From assembly GCA_902801485.1 (NCBI GenBank), contig CADCIP010000005.1:1-64000 (forward strand): a DNA stretch of 64,000 bases, given 5' to 3'. This stretch comes from an uncultured Bacteroidales bacterium (GTDB lineage: Bacteria > Bacteroidota > Bacteroidia > Bacteroidales > Bacteroidaceae). Under the pieces are notes generated by a model, which made no database searches, had not been told where the DNA came from, and saw only the letters and a program-made list of their open reading frames with translations. This document shows, one piece after another, positions 16,018 to 25,948 of this stretch (position 1 is its first letter; each line of letters starts with the position of its first letter). Made by a program: the position numbers and the translations under genes.

Positions 16018-17775
16018 TTACTTGCTAAGGGGACTCAAATCTTCTACAGTCTGGGTTTCGTTAGGACGGGCATTATACTTACGCATTAGTGCAATAAGTT
16101 CTTTCCACTTACCATCCCGCTGCGACTGCTCTTTATTGCGCATGCAATACAGGTAGAGTGGTTGCATACGTACCCGCTCAACACGCTGGCTTATGACCTC
16201 GTTTTCTGCCGACTTCTGTGCTTCATCAAGAAGTACGAAAGCTTTACGCAGAAAATCATCATTATATATCTTATCGTTCTCACGGATGAAAAGGCCAAAA
16301 TGCACTTCTGGCATAACTAATGATTGGCACAAATGGTAGTAATCCAAGACGCGTGATGCAGCTTTTCCGTAATAACCGTCTATGAATATATTAACCAAGG
16401 AGTCCGTACACTGATTGGGGTTCCACAACAACTGATTAACCGTCCAAGACTTCATTTCTTCAAATTCCCCACCGAGTGACTGGTATGCCGCCTCCTCAAA
16501 AACGCCTATGGCTTTGTTGGCACTAAATGTACGGATATTAGGAGCTAATACCTGAAAGTTAGGCCAAGGTGCTAAAAACTGTTTAAAATCCACTATATAG
16601 TCCCAAATGAATAAATGTGGAGCAGTGGAAGCCCAGCCTTGCAAATCATTCATAAACTCCACATTTTGTGGGCAATCTGCTGTTAGTGAATGGGCAAAAC
16701 AACATTCAATACTGCATAAACGTATTACTACATTCTCCTGCGGCACAATACCCACGGGTGGTTTCCTCGAATATTGATAAGCGAAAGTCCCAACATATTT
16801 ATCTGGAAATTCTTCTCGGACCGCATCCGCAACTTGGTTTACAAACCACACGATAAGACCAGAGTGCCCTCCATATTGATTTTCAATCTCCTTGCACTTT
16901 TCACATTGGCAGAAATTTTTATTATCATTTTGCGATAAGTCGTATATGCGATATCCTGGATTCTTACGTATCACATTTAAGAGTCGATCCTTACATATCT
17001 CAAGTACTTCGGAATTTGATAGGCATAACTGTTCATTCTTAGAGAGTCGCTTTCCATCACGCAAACAGAAATATTCAGGGTGTCTTTGATAAAACTCGCT
17101 GACGGGTATCAACTGCCCCATAGTGTGGCACCCCCAATAGCCATCCATATTTCCATATTCATTGGTTAACGGCCCACGCATATTTTCCTTGACATGGGCG
17201 CTCCACACTGGTTGATTACGCGTTACAAAATAATAATTATAACGGAATTTGAGAGCAGGACTTTCACTATGATAGAGTCTTGCGAATCGCCACTTTAAGC
17301 ACTTCGGTACTACGGTACAATCAGGAGCTAACCAATGAACACCTAACTCACGCTCCAAAAAAGAAAAGACACCATACATAGTGCCCCTCTGCTTTCCGCC
17401 CCATATTAATAAATCATGACCTACACTACGATATGTAAAACTCTCATCATCTTCTACAGGACGGCTCTCTCCAGTTAGGTTTGCCACCTTTGATGAATAG
17501 CCCACAAAGATATGTTTACCAGGGGAATCTCCATTTGAAATAATCGGCAGAAGTACTCCGCTTATTTGAAAAAGATAATCCTGAAGCTCTTGCGCCGCCG
17601 TATGTTCCGAAACCGAGGCATCAGTAGCAACAACTATCTGGTATTGGCTTTTACCATTTTTAAATAGCCAATTAGAAGCAACTGCACTCGTTCCAATAAA
17701 AATGGTCACTGCTGACAGCAACACCCGTACTGTTATTATATATTTCGTTCCCATCGTAATTATACAGAAAAACAT
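16018..17775 (-). CDS. Exported DUF4838-type glycosidase-like protein
   Basis: A 585-residue protein with an N-terminal signal segment (about 8-30, V-R-V-L-L-S-A-V-T-I-F-I-G). The body resembles DUF4838, a family related to alpha-glucuronidase-type N-terminal and TIM-barrel regions: A-A-Q-E-L-Q-D-Y-L, G-T-M-Y-G-V-F-S-F-L-E-R-E-L-G-V and W-L-A-P-D near residues 130-155. A C-x-C-x-x-C (F-C-Q-C-E-K-C) lies in the middle. The likely first codon is the internal ATG of M-G-T-K-Y-I-I, giving a cleaner signal. A periplasmic glycan-processing role in this polysaccharide locus is plausible, substrate unknown. Confidence 0.65.
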   Translation of the reverse strand: MFFCIITMGTKYIITVRVLLSAVTIFIGTSAVASNWLFKNGKSQYQIVVATDASVSEHTAAQELQDYLFQISGVLLPIISNGDSPGKHIFVGYSSKVANLTGESRPVEDDESFTYRSVGHDLLIWGGKQRGTMYGVFSFLERELGVHWLAPDCTVVPKCLKWRFARLYHSESPALKFRYNYYFVTRNQPVWSAHVKENMRGPLTNEYGNMDGYWGCHTMGQLIPVSEFYQRHPEYFCLRDGKRLSKNEQLCLSNSEVLEICKDRLLNVIRKNPGYRIYDLSQNDNKNFCQCEKCKEIENQYGGHSGLIVWFVNQVADAVREEFPDKYVGTFAYQYSRKPPVGIVPQENVVIRLCSIECCFAHSLTADCPQNVEFMNDLQGWASTAPHLFIWDYIVDFKQFLAPWPNFQVLAPNIRTFSANKAIGVFEEAAYQSLGGEFEEMKSWTVNQLLWNPNQCTDSLVNIFIDGYYGKAASRVLDYYHLCQSLVMPEVHFGLFIRENDKIYNDDFLRKAFVLLDEAQKSAENEVISQRVERVRMQPLYLYCMRNKEQSQRDGKWKELIALMRKYNARPNETQTVEDLSPLSK

Positions 17776-17784
17776 CCGTAATAA

Positions 17785-18909
17785 TTATATCGACGCAGGC
17801 TTTAGAATATGGTTCCAAACTCCACTACAAAAGGCACTCCACATGCTTTCGTCATAGCACAATTCATGTTTCCAACCATTTGCCTTCCATCGGCGATACT
17901 TAAATAAAATTCTCGGAATCATTAAGCGAGGTTCTTCTCCTGAAAATTCGGGCTGCATAATATCGTTCAAAACCCGATCTTTAATGTTGGAGTTGGACAG
18001 AATGTTTGGAAACATTATAGAATCAAAACCTAATTCCTCCACACAAATTGCATTGATGCAGTTAAAGAACTCTCTCATGTGGAATTCATCCAACAAGTCC
18101 AATAGCCAAGGCCAGTCCACGTTCTTTCCATGCTTTTCCACGAAAAAGGCCCAGTCCAATACCTGCCTCAGCGTAACATATTCTGAAGCAAAGTGGCTGA
18201 CTAGGTGCTTCATCAAGAACAAAGCGTGCAAGTTTTCACTTGGCAGATATACCTTCTCCCCATTTACTTCAACCGAGTGAGAATCATCTTTACCCAGTTC
18301 CTTTAAAACCCTTTCAATCTTAATACTTGACTTATGGTGATGCACATTCACAAAGTCATAGTGGTTCTCCACCATGAAGCTTCCCCAGTAGAAAACTGTA
18401 TGATGGTGATGGCTCCTATCTATCTTAATCTTTTTAAACTTCTGGCCTTCATGAACTGACTCTAAACCCTCATCTCTAAACTCTAAACTCTCTATAAGCG
18501 CATCTGCTTCCTTCTGTTTTCCAAATTGCCAAATATCAATATCACCACAAGGTCTATGTTTCGGGTTAGGCCAGTTCAACGAACAGGCATAGCCCTTTAA
18601 AACCATCATTTTATAACCATGTTGATTATACCATCCTGCTAAAGAACTGATAGCCTTCTCATACTGTGCATATCGCTGCTCATAGTTTTGAAACACTTCA
18701 CCAATCCATTGTAAAAGTTCCATTTTTGGAGGTTTCATGCTTTCGGGCAAACATCCTATGCCATCAAGTATTATAGCAGAAAGACCTTGCAAATCAGCAA
18801 GAGCCTTCAAAGCATCCCAGTCAACCTTATTTGTGAGTTCTGTGGTTTTTGTGTGACCAATTCCCAACCTTACCAGCAACAAAAAGGATTTGTGTGTATT
18901 CGTAATCAT
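17785..18909 (-). CDS. Nucleotidyltransferase-family protein (NTP_transf_5)
   Basis: A 374-residue protein of the uncharacterised nucleotidyltransferase group often found in polysaccharide loci. The catalytic-type G-D-I-D-I-W motif occurs near 130-135 after V-L-K-G-Y-A. Histidine-rich segments (S-H-H-H-H-T and V-N-V-H-H-H-K) follow. A 7 bp array of CTCTAAA units at about 18462-18495 is built into the coding region, giving the E-S-L-E-F-R-D-E-G-L-E-S segment. The start region also overlaps 9 bp words and an ATCTGTGTTCG end motif at 18908-18918, so the true start may be the later one before the V-D-W-D segment or the original start may have been replaced. Substrate unknown. Confidence 0.65.
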   Translation of the reverse strand: MITNTHKSFLLLVRLGIGHTKTTELTNKVDWDALKALADLQGLSAIILDGIGCLPESMKPPKMELLQWIGEVFQNYEQRYAQYEKAISSLAGWYNQHGYKMMVLKGYACSLNWPNPKHRPCGDIDIWQFGKQKEADALIESLEFRDEGLESVHEGQKFKKIKIDRSHHHHTVFYWGSFMVENHYDFVNVHHHKSSIKIERVLKELGKDDSHSVEVNGEKVYLPSENLHALFLMKHLVSHFASEYVTLRQVLDWAFFVEKHGKNVDWPWLLDLLDEFHMREFFNCINAICVEELGFDSIMFPNILSNSNIKDRVLNDIMQPEFSGEEPRLMIPRILFKYRRWKANGWKHELCYDESMWSAFCSGVWNHILKPASI

Positions 18910-18922
18910 CTGTGTTCGAATA

Positions 18923-19819
18923 TCATATTTTATAATTTGTTAGCACATCCAGTGGTTCCCAGCCAAGTTCATTGCGAGCCTTCTCATTGCTGAATGTGAG
19001 CGATTTGGTCATTTTTTCCAACTTGTACGTATTGATTGGCGCTTTATCACCAAGCAGATCACCCGCCTTAGCCATGCACCAAGCCACCCAGTATGGAATA
19101 CTGATGGGCTTATGCTTACCAAGTTGTTTGGCAACAGATATAGAAATCTCCCCAAAAGATGGTTGTCGTGTATCGCAAACATTATATATTCCGCCTTTCT
19201 CCTCAAGTAAAGGCACAAGATGAGCAATATCCTCTGCCATCAGAATACTTTTGACAACCTTACCCCCAGCAATATTCATATAGTATCCTTTTTTGATACC
19301 TTTCACCATAGCACCAAGATTGCCTGGAGCATTCTTGCCCGCAAGCAGTGAAGGACGAAGAATGCCAAGAACAACACCATTCTTAGAGCACCATTCAGAC
19401 AGATACTTCTCTGCCATTATCTTACTCTTAGCATACGGAGTCTCACCATTCAAAGGATGTTCTTCTGTGATTAGGTCACCATATTCGCAACCATACACCG
19501 CTACCGTACTGATGAATATTAATGCCTTTGGAAGTCCAGTTTTCTCCAAAGCCTGACATAGATTTACTGTTCCTTGATAGTTCACATCAAAAAACACCTG
19601 CGCCTCTGCTGTAGTCTTGGGGACAGTGTGAGCCTTTCCTGCCGCATGAAGCACCACATCATAATGTGTATTAATTGGTGGTACTTCCTTGGCCATATTT
19701 ATCTTGATGTCATCATCATCGGTCAAACCAATGGTGTGGACATCGTAAGTCTTTTCCAGTATGGGACGAATATTGTATCCTAAGAACCCGGACGCCCCTG
19801 TAAATAACAGTTTCTCCAT
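18923..19819 (-). CDS. NAD-dependent sugar epimerase/dehydratase (4-keto-sugar reductase-like)
   Basis: A 298-residue short-chain dehydrogenase of the extended class. It has the Rossmann motif G-A-S-G-F-L-G at 7-13 and the catalytic Y-A-K-S-K near 130, preceded by S-T-V-A-V-Y-G. Enzymes of this size encoded next to a WbpL-like transferase usually reduce a UDP-4-keto sugar to give the first sugar of the repeat unit. It overlaps the stop of the upstream glycosyltransferase gene by one base, so translation is probably coupled. Exact product is not determined. Confidence 0.75.
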   Translation of the reverse strand: MEKLLFTGASGFLGYNIRPILEKTYDVHTIGLTDDDDIKINMAKEVPPINTHYDVVLHAAGKAHTVPKTTAEAQVFFDVNYQGTVNLCQALEKTGLPKALIFISTVAVYGCEYGDLITEEHPLNGETPYAKSKIMAEKYLSEWCSKNGVVLGILRPSLLAGKNAPGNLGAMVKGIKKGYYMNIAGGKVVKSILMAEDIAHLVPLLEEKGGIYNVCDTRQPSFGEISISVAKQLGKHKPISIPYWVAWCMAKAGDLLGDKAPINTYKLEKMTKSLTFSNEKARNELGWEPLDVLTNYKI

Positions 19820-21006
19820 TATATAGCTTCTACAAATTTGTTCAAAATGATATCTTTAGCATACTCCTTCTCAGCCTCCTTGCGGGCTCTCTGTCCCATT
19901 TCTTTAAACTCAGCACATTTCTCAGATGAAAGAGAAGAGACGAACTTAATAATTCCTTCCCTATCTGACGGTTCAAAGACATAGCCAATATTCTTCTCCT
20001 TTACAAGAAGTCCAATCTCGCTATTCGGTTCCCCTATAAACAAGATTGCCTTTCCAGCCGCCATGATATTATACGTTTTGGAAGGAACTCCAAGACCAAA
20101 CATTCCTTCAGTAAGCGTCACGAGTGCTAAATCGCAACTATTAATCACCTCACTCTGTTTGGAACGAAGATATGCTCCATGGAACACAACATTATTCATT
20201 CCATTTCTCTGCACATACTCCTTCAAGCTGTTCTCCTCTGCACCAGTACCCCAGAGATGGAACTCCAGCTCATTATTTCCTACAGCCTTTATATATTCAA
20301 CCATTGACTGCAGCCCCTGCACTCTTCCTATGTTTCCAGCATACTCCAGTACGACTTTGTCAGGATTCATTGACTGTTCCATCGGAGAAACAATATCAAG
20401 ATCCGCCCAGTTCTCAATGACAATAGTTTTTGGTTTGTGCTCAAAACGTCCAACCTTTTGTTCTAGGACCTGCTTCATATCCCTTCCTATTGCTATCAAC
20501 TGGTCTGCCCTACTATAAGCTTTATCAAAAAGATTCTTCAAGAATTGATAAGCCCAAGAAGGCAATTTCAGGCCTGCAGGCTTTGTATTCTCGGGGAACA
20601 CATCATGCACTAGTATATTAAGTTCAAAAACTCGTCTCTTCCTCAATCTTGAAATCAATGCAACCACTGGAGCCGGATTTGTAACCAATAGAACCTTATC
20701 ACCTTCCTTGATGCTCCTCTTAGCTGACTGATATAGCTGCCTGCTGATTACTGCAAAACGCATGGCCTTACCAAAGAAGGTGTTCTTGTCTAAATCTACA
20801 CCTTTAACATGAGTGACTTCAATCTCTGAATTGAGTACAAATTTATTGTTTGGATCTGTTTTCTTACGTTTATCGTATATTTCTGGCCCACAAATCACCC
20901 TGACTTCATATTTTGAAGCCATCACATTGGCTATCTCCCCCAGGATGAAAGCTGTTGATGTTTCATCTGGGGGGAATAGTTCAGAGATAATCCATAAAGT
21001 ATTCAT
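19819..21006 (-). CDS. Glycosyltransferase family 4
   Basis: About 395 residues from the ATG at 21006. That start is preferred over an upstream one because it overlaps the upstream gene's stop (TGATG) and begins M-N-T-L-W-I-I-S-E-L-F-P-P-D, a normal GT4 start. GT-B features: V-L-E-Y-A-G-N-I-G-R-V-Q-G in the C-terminal domain, and L-G-V-P-S-K-T-Y-N-I-M-A-A-G-K in place of the E-x-x-x-x-x-x-E loop, typical of the WbuB-like subgroup. It transfers a sugar from a nucleotide donor to the lipid-linked repeat unit in the cytosol; donor unknown. Confidence 0.8.
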   Translation of the reverse strand: MNTLWIISELFPPDETSTAFILGEIANVMASKYEVRVICGPEIYDKRKKTDPNNKFVLNSEIEVTHVKGVDLDKNTFFGKAMRFAVISRQLYQSAKRSIKEGDKVLLVTNPAPVVALISRLRKRRVFELNILVHDVFPENTKPAGLKLPSWAYQFLKNLFDKAYSRADQLIAIGRDMKQVLEQKVGRFEHKPKTIVIENWADLDIVSPMEQSMNPDKVVLEYAGNIGRVQGLQSMVEYIKAVGNNELEFHLWGTGAEENSLKEYVQRNGMNNVVFHGAYLRSKQSEVINSCDLALVTLTEGMFGLGVPSKTYNIMAAGKAILFIGEPNSEIGLLVKEKNIGYVFEPSDREGIIKFVSSLSSEKCAEFKEMGQRARKEAEKEYAKDIILNKFVEAI

Positions 21007-22205
21007 CAATGTTCTATTAGATCGTTGTATAATTGCAAGTACTTTATAAAGCACTTTTCCTTGTCAAACTTTTTCTCTGCACGTTCTCTGCATGCAGTAC
21101 GTTGAGCAACAATCTCTATCTCTTCCGTCCGTTCAAAAGCTCTAATAATTGAAGCGACAGTATCAATATCTCCTTGCTCAACTACCCATCCTGTTTCGTC
21201 AGAAATTGCTTCCGGCGAGCCTCCTGTCTTGTAGGTTATTACAGGAGTACCACATGCTAAGGCTTCAAGATTAACAGTCGGAAAAGTATCCGCATACGTT
21301 GGATTAACAAACACCATTGCAGATGCGTATAATTCAGCTAATTCCTTAACCGACTCCGTGTGTTCTATACCAGTTATTCCACTGGGCAATTCTTTCGCCT
21401 GCTCTTTACTAAGACCAACAAGCACTATCTCATATTCATCTTGATCAAGCAAATCTCTCAGACGATGAAAGTCATAAAGGCCCTTATCTTTATTCCAAAC
21501 TCCAGAAACACCAAGAATGCGTTTCTTTCCCACCTGGGGAGTACCTGATTTAAAGACATTTAAATCTATTCCATTCTTTATTACACTAATTTTTTTCCCC
21601 TTCAAGAACGATAGTTTTACAAAACCCGCCATCCAATCAGAGCATGGAACTATTGTCAGGTTTTTGTTGCCAACAAATAGCCGTTTTTTCAACTCATAAT
21701 GCTCTCCTGACCTATCCAAAACTGTTTTAGGCAGCACATTTTTCATGGGGCAATTATAGCATCCAGTCTGCCACCTCATACAGTTTTTCGTTACGAAATG
21801 GAAACAATGCCCTGTGAAAGCCCAACAATCGTGGAAAGTCCAGACGACCTTAATATCTGTCTGATTTAGATATTCAAATAGAATACGGTAATTCAGATAG
21901 TGGTCGTGGATGTTATGAAGTTGCACTACATCCGGCTTTATTTCCTCAATTTGGCTAATCAGCCTACGTGTAGCTCCGCGAGAACACAGTCCCTCATTAT
22001 CACGGATACGTTGCTCTGCAAAGTGGAAATACATGTCAAAACGCCCACCAATCTTGATGAGATGGGACTTTGATGGATTGCTCCAACGACCGTACGCGAT
22101 ATAGCTTTCCCATCCAGCATTCATAGCGGCTATCCCTATTGACTCCGCAATTTTGCCAGTACTGCCCCAGTTGGCTGTTATATTTATCTGAAGGAGTTTA
22201 GGCAT
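21006..22205 (-). CDS. Glycosyltransferase family 4
   Basis: About 399 residues from the ATG of M-P-K-L-L-Q-I-N (22205); an upstream ATG would add eight residues inside the preceding gene. GT-B fold motifs include G-S-T-G-K-I-A, V-V-Q-L-H-N-I-H-D-H near 110, V-W-T-F-H-D-C-W-A-F-T-G-H-C and the C-terminal P-T-Y-A-D-T-F-P-T-V-N-L-E-A-L-A-C-G-T-P nucleotide-sugar loop. The C-x-x-C cluster in the middle (C-Y-N-C) is common in this subgroup. Part of the assembly set for the repeat unit. Confidence 0.8.
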   Translation of the reverse strand: MPKLLQINITANWGSTGKIAESIGIAAMNAGWESYIAYGRWSNPSKSHLIKIGGRFDMYFHFAEQRIRDNEGLCSRGATRRLISQIEEIKPDVVQLHNIHDHYLNYRILFEYLNQTDIKVVWTFHDCWAFTGHCFHFVTKNCMRWQTGCYNCPMKNVLPKTVLDRSGEHYELKKRLFVGNKNLTIVPCSDWMAGFVKLSFLKGKKISVIKNGIDLNVFKSGTPQVGKKRILGVSGVWNKDKGLYDFHRLRDLLDQDEYEIVLVGLSKEQAKELPSGITGIEHTESVKELAELYASAMVFVNPTYADTFPTVNLEALACGTPVITYKTGGSPEAISDETGWVVEQGDIDTVASIIRAFERTEEIEIVAQRTACRERAEKKFDKEKCFIKYLQLYNDLIEH

Positions 22206-22215
22206 TGTATAAATG

Positions 22216-23559
22216 TTATATTTCAACAAAGGCCACTTTATTGTAAAAGTGCTCTAAGTCGCGAACTATAGCTTGTGAAACCAAACTATTAATGTATGAT
22301 AATGGCTTACCCGACTGTATCATTTTCAAGAAAGAAACAATCTCATACCTAATACCTTCACCATCCAACTGGTAGAAGTACCTTTTATTGTCAGCAGGAT
22401 TCTCGTAACGGATCTCAAAATAGTCGGTTTTCCACCATGGGGCTGGCACATATATATAACCCTTGGTTCCAGATATAATCAGTTCACCTTCAGATTTAAC
22501 ACCCTTTCCAACTTTCAATGATGCAACTGCATGTGGATACACAAATGCAACTTTAGTAAAAGTATCAAAATCCTTGGCTATAAGATGAGATGTTATTTGT
22601 TTTGTTACATATTCTGTTCCGAGCAGCTGAAAAATTGGCAGCATAGCTGTAGGGCCCCATGCGCAAATACTATTCCACACCTCCTCTAAGCTTGTACCGC
22701 GTTTTGTTTTCTTCTCCAAATCAGATAAGCTTGTACAGATTGAATCAACTGATACGATATCACCTATTTTCCCTCCCTTAGCCAATACCAGCATACGGTT
22801 ATAAGCTGTAGAATAGGCCGTTTTAATTGAATCCATTAAGCACAGATTATGCTCTTTAGCAATCTCTTGCAATTCCTCATAATCCTTGCTTTTCGTAACA
22901 ATCGGGGACTCGCATAAAACATGTTTGTTTGCCGACAGCGCCTGCTTTATCTGCTCATAATGCTTGCTCGGATGTGAAACAATATATACAGCATCTGAGG
23001 CATTCAACAATTCTTCGAGTTTAGCAGTAATGAGATACTTTTCCTTTAATTCCTCAGTTAGATCGGAATCATCAGTAGTACACACACCACTTATTGATAC
23101 ACCATTCACAAAACGGCTTTCCTTCTCAAATTTATTTAAGAGAATAGAATTACCTACCAGACCGATACGTAATTCTCTTTTTTCTGCACGTAACTCTGAG
23201 CTTGAAACCCCTTCTGTTCGATCAAGATAGACAACTTTACAATACTCATTAAGATAGTCGAACTTACCCTTCCAGTCGGAACCAACAGTAAAAATATCGA
23301 CTCCATAACGTTTGATATCATCTATCTTTTGGCCCTCATATTCTTCGACAATAATTTCATCAGCCAGTCCGGTTGCTCTAACAGACTCTATACGTTCCAT
23401 TAAGGATTGCTGAGCGTTGATCTTCCCTCTTGTTAAATCAAAGCTATCAGAGGTCACTCCAACAATCAAATAATCGCCCAATGCCTTAGCTCTTTCGAGT
23501 AGTCGTCGGTGTCCATAATGGAACAAATCATATGTACCGTAAGTTATTACCTTAACCAT
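22216..23559 (-). CDS. Cytidylyltransferase fused to a Gfo/Idh/MocA oxidoreductase
   Basis: A 447-residue two-domain protein. Residues 1-~128 are a TagD/PntC-type cytidylyltransferase: G-T-Y-D-L-F-H-Y-G-H (8-17) and R-T-E-G-V-S-S-S-E (114-122). Residues from ~131 form an NAD(P)-binding Gfo/Idh/MocA domain with L-V-G-N, a V-S-H-P-S-K-H-Y motif and H-V-L-C-E-S-P. The first domain should make a CDP-activated alcohol from CTP and a phosphate ester; the second should oxidise or reduce a related carbonyl. It is encoded two bases after a class V aminotransferase, so an amino-alcohol or aminophosphonate-like substituent is a possibility. Product is not determined. Confidence 0.75.
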   Translation of the reverse strand: MVKVITYGTYDLFHYGHRRLLERAKALGDYLIVGVTSDSFDLTRGKINAQQSLMERIESVRATGLADEIIVEEYEGQKIDDIKRYGVDIFTVGSDWKGKFDYLNEYCKVVYLDRTEGVSSSELRAEKRELRIGLVGNSILLNKFEKESRFVNGVSISGVCTTDDSDLTEELKEKYLITAKLEELLNASDAVYIVSHPSKHYEQIKQALSANKHVLCESPIVTKSKDYEELQEIAKEHNLCLMDSIKTAYSTAYNRMLVLAKGGKIGDIVSVDSICTSLSDLEKKTKRGTSLEEVWNSICAWGPTAMLPIFQLLGTEYVTKQITSHLIAKDFDTFTKVAFVYPHAVASLKVGKGVKSEGELIISGTKGYIYVPAPWWKTDYFEIRYENPADNKRYFYQLDGEGIRYEIVSFLKMIQSGKPLSYINSLVSQAIVRDLEHFYNKVAFVEI

Positions 23560-23561
23560 AT

Positions 23562-24641
23562 TTAGATGAATTTCTTTTCCCTTAAATCAAGGAATGCATC
23601 AATCAATTTATCATAGTCCGCTTCCGTCAAACAACCAATATGGCCTACACGAAATACGGTATCTCTCATATCTCCACCATTGGGACATATCCACATACCA
23701 TACTCATCCTTAATCTTAAGGAAAATCTCATAAGCAGACTGTGTTGTGGGATGCAGCGGTGTTACAGCATTACTCAGGCTTTCGCTGATAATCTTAAATG
23801 GCAGGTTATGCTCTTTGAGTTTGTTACGAAAATAACTTGCCAACCCTGCAGTACGCCTGATTTCAGCTTCAGCACCACCCATAGCATCAATCTCCTTCAA
23901 GCGGACATTAATCTGACGCAACACACCAACCGCTGGTGTCCAAGGAGTCTGTCCACGTTCCTGGTTCTTCAATGCCAACTTTAAATCCAAATACTGGCAG
24001 CAGCATTTGGTCTTTTCAATACGCGAAAGTGCAGAAGGAGCCAATATCATCAGAGCTATACCTGGAGGGCATGCCAATGCCTTCTGACTGCCGGTAATCA
24101 TTACACCAGCTTCAAGTGCTGCCATATCAAAAGAATCACACAGGAAAGTACTGATGGTGTCAACTATCATAAAGCATCCATTGCGTTTGCAGAAGTCGCT
24201 TACCAGATTGATGTCGTAATGGACGCCCGTTGAAGTCTCGTGCTTTTGCAACAGGAATGCAGTATATCCTTTACCCTCGTATGGAGCTAGGTGCTCTGGT
24301 TTCAATGCTTTGCCATGTTCCAGCTTAATCTCTGTGAAAGGAATCTCATGAAGTGTCAATAGTTCCACAAAACGTTCACCAAAACTACCACCATTAATTA
24401 CAAGAGCTTTATCTTCCTTGGTCAGACAATTCATGATGGCTGTTTCCATACCACCAGAGCCTGAACAGGTCATAAAGACAGCCTTACTATCCTCTGTAGC
24501 ATTTGCAAACTTCTTAAGCAACTGCTCATTCTCAAGCATCAAAGCAGAAAACTCTGCTGTTCTAAAATATGGTACTTGTTCTGCACCTATAGCCCGTACA
24601 GCTTCCGATGACTGTACTGGGCCTACTGTAAAATTTATCAT
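23562..24641 (-). CDS. Class V aminotransferase (AEP-transaminase/serine-glyoxylate type)
   Basis: A 359-residue PLP enzyme of fold type I. The Schiff-base lysine is K187 in [12 protein letters not shown] and the cofactor-binding aspartate D161 follows in I-V-D-T-I-S. The start F-T-V-G-P-V and S-G-S-G-G-M-E-T fit the alanine-glyoxylate/2-aminoethylphosphonate transaminase group. No phosphonate-forming mutase or decarboxylase is seen in the window, so 2-aminoethylphosphonate cannot be assumed. Directly followed by the cytidylyltransferase-oxidoreductase fusion; the two probably work in one pathway making an activated amino-substituted group for the glycan. Confidence 0.75.
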   Translation of the reverse strand: MINFTVGPVQSSEAVRAIGAEQVPYFRTAEFSALMLENEQLLKKFANATEDSKAVFMTCSGSGGMETAIMNCLTKEDKALVINGGSFGERFVELLTLHEIPFTEIKLEHGKALKPEHLAPYEGKGYTAFLLQKHETSTGVHYDINLVSDFCKRNGCFMIVDTISTFLCDSFDMAALEAGVMITGSQKALACPPGIALMILAPSALSRIEKTKCCCQYLDLKLALKNQERGQTPWTPAVGVLRQINVRLKEIDAMGGAEAEIRRTAGLASYFRNKLKEHNLPFKIISESLSNAVTPLHPTTQSAYEIFLKIKDEYGMWICPNGGDMRDTVFRVGHIGCLTEADYDKLIDAFLDLREKKFI

Positions 24642-24653
24642 ATTTATAAATAG

Positions 24654-25145
24654 TTATTTCTTTCTGTTTTTCAATTCCCAGAAAAAGACCTTCTGACGAT
24701 TACCCCATACATATTTCTGCCAGAGTAACTTAAATGTAGGTTTCTTCCCCCATTTTTTATTAATCTCTTTATACGTCATATCACTTTGAAGATCTACCAT
24801 AAAGCGCTCCCTATCTGGATTTTCAGATATACACTTTCTCATTGGGCTTTGATATCTCAACGCATCATCAAAAGCAAGCTCATGACCATACATTAGTTTC
24901 TGAGCCTTTTCTACAACGATTTTACCTTTCTCCGTATTACATACAATCAAAGACGAGCCACCATTACTACCATACAACTCCGGACAGTAAAGGTGAACCC
25001 CCCAAAGATCTCCAAGAGAAATATCAGCCCCTCGTTCAGCCGTCGTGAAACGGCACCTATAACATGAAGGACGGCTCATCAAATGATTAAGCCATATCGA
25101 CCAGAAGGGATTAAACCAACGGTCTTTAATTATAGTTTTTTTCAT
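24654..25145 (-). pseudogene. 3' half of FrhB/FdhB-like protein, separated by frameshift
   Basis: Encodes the C-terminal ~160 residues of the family (S-R-P-S-C-Y-R-C-R-F, then G-D-L-W-G-V). It overlaps the stop of the 5' half (25142-25945). Reading the same frame upstream without a stop leads back to the G8 tract, giving S-W-K-Q-Q-G-K-W-D-F, which continues the family pattern. The two halves are therefore one gene split by an indel; adding one G (or removing two) joins them. Confidence 0.75.
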
Positions 25146-25945
25146 CTCTTCAAGTACGATTTTAGTTTGCTGAAAATCCCACTTACCTTGTTGTTTCCAA
25201 CTTGTGATTCTGCCCCCCCCAGATCATCATTCGTCAGATCTATACGGTACTGTTCAAAATCCCATTTCCCGTCTTGGAACAAAGCTTTTCCTGTATATCT
25301 ATAATCAATGTTAGCAATGCCACATCCATAACACTTTTTCAGATGCTTATCCCATTTCCTAACATACAAAGGAGATGGTACACCTTCACATATAACCTCT
25401 ACTGTCAACAAATTGTCTTGGTTTGTTTTACCCAAGTAGCTACGTAAACCGGCAATCTGACAGGGCGTTCCCGAAAATAGAACTTTCTTGCCTTCCTTCA
25501 AAAATGCTTTGGCCTGCTTATATGAATCTCCTATAACACTCTGCGAATATTTTGACTTTCGAAACTTGGACAGATCGGTTTTGTCTTCTATATAACTGTG
25601 GAAGACGTCAATACCTTTCGCCTCTGCACCGAAGATCACATAGTTTTCATCACAAAAGGCCTCTACGATGGCAGAGAAGGCTCCTCCTGACGTACTCTCA
25701 AATCTTACTTCCGGATTAGTATTATAACCTCCAAAGACATACTTCCTTTCTGTATGTTTTGGAGGCATTTCATTGTACTGACAGACTTTCTCACAAAGAC
25801 CACATTCTACACAAAGGTTTGTGTCAACCTCGGGATATCTAAACCCTTCGTTGTCTTCCTTCATTGATATCGCCTTATATGCACAAACTTGTACACACGC
25901 CTCACAACCACAACAAAGGGTTTTATCTGTTATATTGATGCTCAT
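25142..25945 (-). pseudogene. 5' half of FrhB/FdhB-like iron-sulfur protein, frameshifted at a G8 tract
   Basis: A 267-residue frame. The N-terminus carries two 4Fe-4S clusters: C-C-G-C-E-A-C-V-Q-V-C (11-21) and C-V-E-C-G-L-C-E-K-V-C (45-55). The body has the coenzyme F420-hydrogenase beta-subunit signature S-G-G-A-F-S-A and F-S-G-T-P-C-Q-I-A-G-L. In polysaccharide loci this family sits next to pyruvyltransferases, as here (25949-27073). At 25213-25220 there is a run of eight G on the coding strand; after it the frame ends within 30 codons, while the remaining family sequence continues in another frame. This is either a phase-variable switch, a true mutation or an assembly error. Confidence 0.75.
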
Positions 25946-25948
25946 AAT

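Noticed and set aside
22216-24641. 2-aminoethylphosphonate pathway
   Set aside because: Aminotransferase and cytidylyltransferase fit, but no PEP mutase or phosphonopyruvate decarboxylase is seen, so only a CDP-activated substituent of unknown kind is claimed.
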